Source of the DNA: Streptomyces sp. CMB-StM0423
GTDB taxonomy: Bacteria > Actinomycetota > Actinomycetes > Streptomycetales > Streptomycetaceae
DNA: 64,000 bases
Assembly: GCF_002847285.1 (NCBI RefSeq)
Contig: NZ_CP025407.1
Coordinates: 4,806,501-4,870,500, forward strand
Reading direction: 5' to 3'
The notes beneath the pieces are model-generated. The model saw only the letters and a program-made list of their open reading frames with translations, had not been told where the DNA came from and searched no databases. Within the stretch, counting starts at the first letter, position 1, and the number at the start of each line of letters is the position of its first letter. The translations under genes were made by a program, and so were the position numbers. Below are positions 58,562-64,000 of this stretch, one piece after another.

Positions 58562-59998
58562 ATGGGATTGCGCAACAAGGGCGGCGGTAGACGGCGGACC
58601 CGGCCGAGGGCCATGGCGCCCGCCGCGCTCGCCGCGGGACTTGCCGTGATAGCCGCCGGCTGCGTGCCCGGCACCGACGGCTCCGGCGCCGTCGATGGCG
58701 GGGGCGCCGGTGGCGCGGGCGGCGTACCGGACCCGGCGAAGGCGGGGAACGTGACGCTGACCGTATGGGACCAGGAGGTCCGCGGCGGCACCAACGCCGA
58801 GATCGAGCAGCTCAACAAGGAGTTCCAGGAGAAGTACCCGAACGTCAAGATCAAGCGGGTCTCCCGGAGCTTCGACGACCTCAAGACGACGCTGAAGCTC
58901 GCCCTGTCCGGCAACAAGCCGCCCGACATCGTGCAGGCCAATCAGGGCTACCCCGACATGGTCGCGTTCGTGAAGGCCGGGCTGCTCATGCCGCTCGACA
59001 ACTACGCGGGCGTCTACGACTGGAACACGCGCTACCCCAACACCCTGCTCAACCTCAACCGGGTCTCCGCCGACGGCAAGCAGTTCGGCACCGGCCGCCT
59101 CTACGGCATCTCCCAGACCGGCGAGTTCATCGGCGTCTACTACAACAAGGAGAAGCTGGCCGACGCGGGCATCCAGCCGCCGAAGACCTGGAAGGAGTTC
59201 ACGGACAGCCTCGCCACCCTCAAGGAGAAGGGCGAGCTGCCCATCCAGTTCGGCAACCTCGACCAGTGGCCCGCCATCCACAACTTCGGCGTGCTCCAGG
59301 ACCAGCACGGCGCCGCCGAGGCGCGCGACACCGTGCTCGGCCGCGGCGACGGCTTCGACAACGCGTACACGAAGGACGCCGCTGCCGAACTCGCCGACTG
59401 GATCGACAAGGGCTACCTGCCCAAGGACGCCAACGGCCGCGGCTACGACGACTCCTACAAGCAGTTCGCCAACGGCGACGGCGGGTACCTGATCGCCGGC
59501 ACCTGGCTGCAGGCGGACCTGAAGAAGCCCATGGGCGACAACCTCGGCGTCATGGCGCCGCCGCCCGCCTCCCAGGGCGGCAACCCGACCACCACCGGCG
59601 GCCAGGGCCTGTCGTGGTCCGTCACGTCCAAGTCCGCGCACCCCGACGTCGCCGCCGCGTACCTCGACTTCATCACCAACGAGCACGCCGCCGACGTCAT
59701 GACGGAGAACGGCGTCCTGCCGGCCGTACCCGGCAAGGCGGCCGACGAAGTCGACCCCGAGAGCCCCGACGGCCAGATGATCGCCGCCTGGAAGCGGCTG
59801 AACGCCGACGACGGCCTCGTCCCGTACCTGGACTACTCGACGCCGACGTTCTACGACACCGTCTCCGCCGGGCTCCAGGACCTCATCGCCGGCAAGACGT
59901 CGCCCGACGGCTTCGCGCAGAAGCTCCAGGACGACTACGGGCCGTTCATGGAGAAGCAGCGCGGCGACGGCGCCGGCTCCGAGCCTGCGGGGTCGTGA
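58562..59998 (+). CDS. CUT1-type sugar-binding lipoprotein
   Basis: This is a 478-aa solute-binding protein. The lipobox is AAGC (MGLRNKGGG...LAVIAAGC). The start of the fold is VTLTVWDQEVRGGTNAEIEQLNKEFQEKYPNVKIKRV, then PDIVQANQGYPDMVAFVKAGLLMPLDNYAG and ISQTGEFIGVYYNKEKLADAG. ATG 58562 follows GAAGGAG. It is distinct from the protein at 39.6 kb. Confidence 0.93.
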   Translation: MGLRNKGGGRRRTRPRAMAPAALAAGLAVIAAGCVPGTDGSGAVDGGGAGGAGGVPDPAKAGNVTLTVWDQEVRGGTNAEIEQLNKEFQEKYPNVKIKRVSRSFDDLKTTLKLALSGNKPPDIVQANQGYPDMVAFVKAGLLMPLDNYAGVYDWNTRYPNTLLNLNRVSADGKQFGTGRLYGISQTGEFIGVYYNKEKLADAGIQPPKTWKEFTDSLATLKEKGELPIQFGNLDQWPAIHNFGVLQDQHGAAEARDTVLGRGDGFDNAYTKDAAAELADWIDKGYLPKDANGRGYDDSYKQFANGDGGYLIAGTWLQADLKKPMGDNLGVMAPPPASQGGNPTTTGGQGLSWSVTSKSAHPDVAAAYLDFITNEHAADVMTENGVLPAVPGKAADEVDPESPDGQMIAAWKRLNADDGLVPYLDYSTPTFYDTVSAGLQDLIAGKTSPDGFAQKLQDDYGPFMEKQRGDGAGSEPAGS

Positions 59999-60900
59999 TG
60001 AAGTCCCTCACCGCCGGCTACGGCCGCCGCGCGCCGGGCGAACCACGCGCGGTCGGATACCTGTACGTCCTGCCCGCGCTCGTCATCTACGCGCTGTTCC
60101 TGCTCGTCCCCTTCGGGCAGTCCGTGTGGCTGTCGTTCCTGCACTGGGACGGCCTCACCCGGGCCACCTCCGCCGGGTTCTCCAATTACTCCGACATATT
60201 CACCGACCCGTCCCTGCGGGCCCCCTTCGGGCACGCACTCATACTGCTGATCTTCTACTCGGTGCTCCCCGTCTGCATCGGCCTGCTCCTCGCGGCCGCC
60301 ATGTCGCGAATACGGGTGCGGGGCATGACCTTCTTCCGCACCGTGCTGTTCCTGCCGCAGGTGCTGGCGATGGTCGTCGTCGGCGTCGCGTGGCAGTCCA
60401 TACTCGCGCCCGACGGGCTCCTCAACGACGTACTGCGGGCCGTGGGCCTGGACTCCCTGGCCCGGCCCTGGCTCGGCGACTACGACTGGGCACTGCCCGC
60501 CGTCGGCATCGTCGGCACCTGGGTCATGACCGGTCTGTGTCTCGTCCTCTTCCTCGCCGGTGCCCAGCGCATCCCCAAGGAGCTGTACGAGGCCGCACGG
60601 CTGGACGGCGCGGGCGCGTTCCGCGAGTTCTTCGCCGTCACGCTGCCGGCGCTGCGCGCCGAGATAGCCGTCGCGCTGACCCTGACGATCGTCGCCGGAC
60701 TGCGCAACTTCGACCTCATCTACGTCATGACGAGCGGCGGGCCCGGCGAGGCCACCTCCGTGCCGGCGTACGAGGTCTACCACCGCGCCTTCGAGCTGAA
60801 CCAGGTCGGTTCCGCCGCCGCCGTGGGCGTCGCGCTCACCGTGCTGATCTTCACCCTGACCGTCACGGTCTCCCGGCTCGTCGAAGGGCGGCGCTCATGA
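59998..60900 (+). CDS. ABC sugar importer permease 1
   Basis: This 300-aa protein has six helices, beginning GYLYVLPALVIYALFLLVPFGQSVWLSFL. The EAA loop is EAARLDGAGAFREFFAVTLPALRAEI. It overlaps the lipoprotein stop (TGATG). Confidence 0.93.
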   Translation: MKSLTAGYGRRAPGEPRAVGYLYVLPALVIYALFLLVPFGQSVWLSFLHWDGLTRATSAGFSNYSDIFTDPSLRAPFGHALILLIFYSVLPVCIGLLLAAAMSRIRVRGMTFFRTVLFLPQVLAMVVVGVAWQSILAPDGLLNDVLRAVGLDSLARPWLGDYDWALPAVGIVGTWVMTGLCLVLFLAGAQRIPKELYEAARLDGAGAFREFFAVTLPALRAEIAVALTLTIVAGLRNFDLIYVMTSGGPGEATSVPAYEVYHRAFELNQVGSAAAVGVALTVLIFTLTVTVSRLVEGRRS

Positions 60901-61721
60901 GCACCAAGATCGAACGCACCTTCACGTACGGCATCCTGTCGATCTTCGCCGTCATCTCCCTGACGCCCGTCATCGGCATCCTGTCGACCGCGTTCGGCGA
61001 AAAGGGCTCCCTCGACACCGGATTCTCGCTGCCCGAAGGCGGCCTGAGCTGGAGCAACTTCTCCGACGCCTGGAGCCAGGGCAACTTCGGCAGGTACCTC
61101 GGGAACTCGATCCTGGTGGCCGTGGTCGTGGTCACCGTCGCGACCGTCCTGTCGATCCTGGCCGCGTACGCCTTCGGGGTGATGCGCTTCCCCGGCTCCA
61201 ACGTCCTCTTCTACGTGTTCGTCATCGGCCTCACGCTGCCGCAGGAAGCGCTGGTCGTACCGCTCTACTTCGACCTGCGGCACTACGAGATCACCGACAC
61301 GTACTGGGCGCTGATCCTGCCGCAGACCGCGCAGTCCCTCGCGTTCGGCGTGTTCTGGATGCGGACCTACTTCCGCAACAGCGCACAATCCGTCGTGGAA
61401 GCCGCCCGCGTCGACGGCGCGAACAGCTTCACGACGCTGTGGCGGGTCCTCGTCCCCATGGGGCGGCCGGCGATCACCACCATGATCGTCATCACCTTCA
61501 TGTGGACCTGGAACGAGTTCCTCATGGCCCTGGTCATGATCAGCGAGGAAGGACTGCGCACCGTACCGCTGGGCCTGGCCTTCTTCCAGGGACAGCAGAC
61601 CTCCGACACCTCGCTGCTCGCCGCCGCGGCCGTGCTCATCGCACTGCCCGTGGTCGTCGTCTACATAGCGCTGCAGCGGCGGTTCATCGAGGGAATGCTC
61701 ACCGGAGCAGTGAAGGAGTAA
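60897..61721 (+). CDS. ABC sugar importer permease 2
   Basis: This 274-aa MalG-type permease starts MSTKIERTFTYGILSIFAVISLTPVIGILST. The EAA loop is EAARVDGANSFTTLWRVLVPMGRP. It overlaps permease 1 by 4 nt (ATGA). No ATPase gene follows. Confidence 0.93.
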   Translation: MSTKIERTFTYGILSIFAVISLTPVIGILSTAFGEKGSLDTGFSLPEGGLSWSNFSDAWSQGNFGRYLGNSILVAVVVVTVATVLSILAAYAFGVMRFPGSNVLFYVFVIGLTLPQEALVVPLYFDLRHYEITDTYWALILPQTAQSLAFGVFWMRTYFRNSAQSVVEAARVDGANSFTTLWRVLVPMGRPAITTMIVITFMWTWNEFLMALVMISEEGLRTVPLGLAFFQGQQTSDTSLLAAAAVLIALPVVVVYIALQRRFIEGMLTGAVKE

Positions 61722-61738
61722 GAGAGTTGGGAGTGGCA

Positions 61739-62722
61739 GTGCCGAAGCCGAAGCCGTACGACGTGGTGACCATGGGGCGCGTCGGAGTGGACATCTATCC
61801 ACTCCAGACCGGCGTCAGCCTCGCGGAGGTCAGCACCTTCGGCAAATACCTCGGCGGAAGCGCCACCAACGTCGCCGTCGCCGCCGCCCGCTACGGGCAC
61901 GGCGCGGCGGTGATCACGAAGACGGGCGCCGACCCCTTCGGCACCTTCATCCGCGACGCGCTGCGCGGATACGGGGTCGGCACCGACTTCGTCGGCACCT
62001 CACCGGCACTTCCCACACCCGTCACGTTCTGCGAGATCTTCCCGCCGGACGACTTCCCGCTCTACTTCTACCGCTACCCCAAGGCACCCGACCTGGACCT
62101 CACGGCCGACGAACTGGACATGGACGCCGTACGCGCCGCCCGGGTGTTCTGGATGACCGGCACCGGACTCAGCGAAGAACCTTCCAGGGCCGCGACGCTC
62201 GCGGCACTCGAAGCCCGGGGCCGGGCGGCACACACCGTCTTCGACCTCGACTGGCGCCCCATGTTCTGGCCCGAGGGCGCGGGCGCGTCCGCCGACGGAC
62301 TCGCCCGCGGGCTGTACCAGCAGGCGCTGGCCCACGCCACGGTCGCCGTCGGCAACCTGGAGGAGTGCGCGGTCGCGACGGGGGAGCGGGAACCGCGTGC
62401 CGCCGCGCGGGCCCTGCTGGCGACGGGCGTCGAACTCGCCGTGGTCAAACAGGGCCCCCGCGGCGTCCTCGCCGTCCACCGCGACGGCGCGGAAGCCGAA
62501 GTACCCCCCGTGCCCGTCGAGGTCGTCAACGGCCTCGGCGCCGGCGACGCCTTCGGCGGCGCCCTCATCCACGGCATGCTGGAAGGCTGGCAACTGGATC
62601 GCACCATCGCCTTCGCCAACGCCGCCGGAGCCCACGTGGCGGGCCAACTCGCGTGCTCCGACGCGATGCCCACGGCGGCACAGGTGGAGGCCAGGCTGCG
62701 CGCAGTGGAGACCCGGGCGTGA
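61739..62722 (+). CDS. iolC: 5-dehydro-2-deoxygluconokinase-like kinase
   Basis: This is a 327-aa PfkB kinase. DVVTMGRVGVDIYPLQTGVSLAEVSTFGKYLGGSATNVAVAAARYG and the catalytic VNGLGAGDAFGGALIHGMLEGW are IolC hallmarks. IolC phosphorylates 5-dehydro-2-deoxygluconate in myo-inositol breakdown. The start is not certain (GTG 61739, GTG 61733 or TTG 61727). The next genes support the inositol pathway. Confidence 0.9.
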   Translation: MPKPKPYDVVTMGRVGVDIYPLQTGVSLAEVSTFGKYLGGSATNVAVAAARYGHGAAVITKTGADPFGTFIRDALRGYGVGTDFVGTSPALPTPVTFCEIFPPDDFPLYFYRYPKAPDLDLTADELDMDAVRAARVFWMTGTGLSEEPSRAATLAALEARGRAAHTVFDLDWRPMFWPEGAGASADGLARGLYQQALAHATVAVGNLEECAVATGEREPRAAARALLATGVELAVVKQGPRGVLAVHRDGAEAEVPPVPVEVVNGLGAGDAFGGALIHGMLEGWQLDRTIAFANAAGAHVAGQLACSDAMPTAAQVEARLRAVETRA

Positions 62723-62747
62723 CCCCACCCGCACGCCCCCCACGCCG

Positions 62748-62800
62748 CGCACCTCCCCCACGCACCCGCCCAAGGGTAGGCCGCCCCAGTGACAGCACGC
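62748..62800 (-). repeat. copy of the TACCCTTGGG element
   Basis: On the minus strand there is CGTGCTGTCA, 11 nt and TACCCTTGGGCGGG (TACCCT at 62778-62773), a fourth copy of the element upstream of cysS. It lies in the 187-bp gap between iolC and the aldolase-like gene and points away from the aldolase gene. Confidence 0.6.
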
Positions 62801-62909
62801 GCACGCAGCGTACGCGGCGTACAAGGTCGAGCAGTGCGACGATCGAAGTCCGCACCGCAGCCATGACCGCACCCACCCGCGCACGCGCCCACTCCCCGGA
62901 GACCCAGGC

Positions 62910-63797
62910 ATGACCGTTGACAAGACCGGCGACCTCACCGCCACCCGCGTCCACAACCCCGAAGCCATCGCCGCCGCGGCAGATGCCCGCCGCCCCGCGG
63001 CCTCGCCCCTCGGCGACGGCGACCCGGGCCGGGCCATGATCATCGCCGCCGACCACCCCGCCCGCGGGGCCAACGCCGTCGGCGGCGACGCCCACGCCAT
63101 GGCCGATCGCGGACTCCTCCTCGAACGGCTCTGCCTCGCCCTCGAACGCCCCGGCGTCACCGGCGTCCTCGCCACCGCCGACATCCTCGAAGACCTCCTG
63201 CTCCTCGGCGTCCTCGACGGCAAGTCCGTCTTCGGCTCCATGAACCGCGGCGGCCTCGCCGGCTCCGCCTTCGAGATAGACGACCGCTTCACCGGCTACG
63301 ACGCGGAAACCATCGCCGCCATGGGCTTCGACGGCGGCAAGATGCTCACCCGCATCGCCCTCGACGACCCCGCCACCGCCGCCACCCTCGAATCCAGCGC
63401 CCGCGCCGTCGACGCCCTCGCCGACCGGCGCCTCATCGCCATGGTCGAACCCTTCCTCTCCCGCTGGCACGACGGCCGCGTACGCAACGACCTCACCCCC
63501 GACGCCGTCGTCAAGTCCGTCTCCATCGCCTCCGGGCTCGGCCGGCGCAGCGCCTACACCTGGCTCAAGCTGCCCGTCGTCCCCGACATGGAGCGCGTCG
63601 TCGCCGCCACCACCCTGCCCGTGCTCCTCCTCGGCGGCGACGTCGGCGGCGCGGACGGCCAGCGCGCCGTCTTCGACGCCTGGCGCGGCGCCCTGCGGCT
63701 GCCCGGCGTGCAAGGGCTCGTCGTGGGCCGCTCGCTGCTCTACCCCGCCGACGGCGACGTCAGCGGGGCCGTCGACCGGGCGGTGAGCCTGCTGTGA
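62910..63797 (+). CDS. Cgl0159-type (beta/alpha)8-fold aldolase-like protein
   Basis: This 295-aa barrel protein is of the family found in actinobacterial inositol clusters in place of IolJ. It has GRAMIIAADHPARGANAVGGDAHAM, DILEDLLLLGVLDGKSVFGSMNRGG, GFDGGKMLTRI and VVPDMERVVAATTLPVLLLGGDVGG. It probably cleaves 5-dehydro-2-deoxygluconate 6-phosphate (inference from context). ATG 62910 follows CCGGAGA. Confidence 0.88.
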   Translation: MTVDKTGDLTATRVHNPEAIAAAADARRPAASPLGDGDPGRAMIIAADHPARGANAVGGDAHAMADRGLLLERLCLALERPGVTGVLATADILEDLLLLGVLDGKSVFGSMNRGGLAGSAFEIDDRFTGYDAETIAAMGFDGGKMLTRIALDDPATAATLESSARAVDALADRRLIAMVEPFLSRWHDGRVRNDLTPDAVVKSVSIASGLGRRSAYTWLKLPVVPDMERVVAATTLPVLLLGGDVGGADGQRAVFDAWRGALRLPGVQGLVVGRSLLYPADGDVSGAVDRAVSLL

Positions 63798-64000
63798 ACG
63801 GCGCCAACGACACCAACGGCGAGCTGTACGTACCCGGCGGCGCCGCCGCCTCCGGCCCGTACCGTACGGACATCACCCCAGGGACCGCCGGCTGGGGCTA
63901 CTCCGGCCTGCGCATCCTCGAACTCGCCCCCGGCCGGAGCCACACCCTCGCCACCGGCGACGCCGAACACCTCGTGCTCCCCCTGGCCGGCGGCTGCACC
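63794..64000 (+). CDS. iolB: 5-deoxy-glucuronate isomerase, N-terminal part
   Basis: These are the first 69 codons of an IolB-type cupin (ELYVPGGAAASGPYRTDITPGTAGWGYSGLRILELAPG), cut off by the window end. GTG 63794 overlaps the previous stop. IolB converts 5-deoxy-glucuronate to 5-dehydro-2-deoxygluconate, consistent with the two genes before it. Confidence 0.9.
   Translation, partial: MNGANDTNGELYVPGGAAASGPYRTDITPGTAGWGYSGLRILELAPGRSHTLATGDAEHLVLPLAGGCT

Overview
The window is a piece of a Streptomyces (or very close actinomycete) chromosome. The evidence is GC-rich DNA with strong third-position G/C bias, GTG/TTG starts, mycothiol genes (mshD, mshA), the PhoU/PhoR/PhoP block, CarD, MsiK, an SSI-type protease inhibitor, and several leaderless starts 6-7 nt after a TANNNT box. 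It has three broad zones.

1-32.6 kb is mostly core chromosome. It starts with the 3' end of an SSI protease inhibitor. Next is a SAM methyltransferase gene (Methyltransf_19/DUF574) cut exactly in its conserved NYWM/GGKDN motif by a 2.2-kb group II intron that encodes a reverse transcriptase/maturase. Then come a secreted 5'-nucleotidase, mshD, a ppk-CHAD-NUDIX polyphosphate operon, a TetR/VOC pair, the mshA-YbjN operon, a methyltransferase, an MFS exporter, gpmA, a tiny Cys-rich protein, phoU/phoR/phoP with a PHO box, a lipoprotein, carD, ispD-ispF, an F420/FMN-type oxidoreductase, cysS, rlmB, a DoxX protein, a nucleotidyltransferase, msiK and tRNA-Thr(UGU).

32.6-55 kb is accessory. It holds an MFS/TetR pair with twin palindromic operators, a small protein with a RHIM-like C-terminal motif, and a decayed selenium-binding-protein gene. 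A cluster from 36 to 48 kb follows: two secreted proteins, a CUT1 ABC importer without its own ATPase, two amidohydrolases, a DegT aminotransferase, a tiny secreted protein, an LLM-class flavin enzyme and a DapA-like lyase. It is tied together by five copies of one palindrome, TTWCGG-N6-CCGWAA, and in three cases the palindrome sits directly on or after the -10 box. No regulator is encoded in the cluster, so this looks like an undescribed regulon with an unlinked repressor. A 2.25-kb gene-free repeat island (47.8-50.05 kb) holds at least four repeat families. After it comes a lipoprotein gene whose frame is broken by a run of 23 C, a possible phase-variable switch or an assembly error. The zone ends with a secreted inhibitor-like protein, a secreted amidohydrolase, an azoreductase/TetR pair and a Uma2-family protein.

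55-64 kb is a carbohydrate/inositol catabolic locus. A DeoR regulator and a GH4 glycosidase face leftward. Rightward lie a PfkB kinase, a second CUT1 importer lacking an ATPase, an IolC-like kinase, a Cgl0159-type (beta/alpha)8 aldolase-like protein and the start of iolB. The MsiK ATPase at 31-32 kb is the likely energy subunit for both importers.
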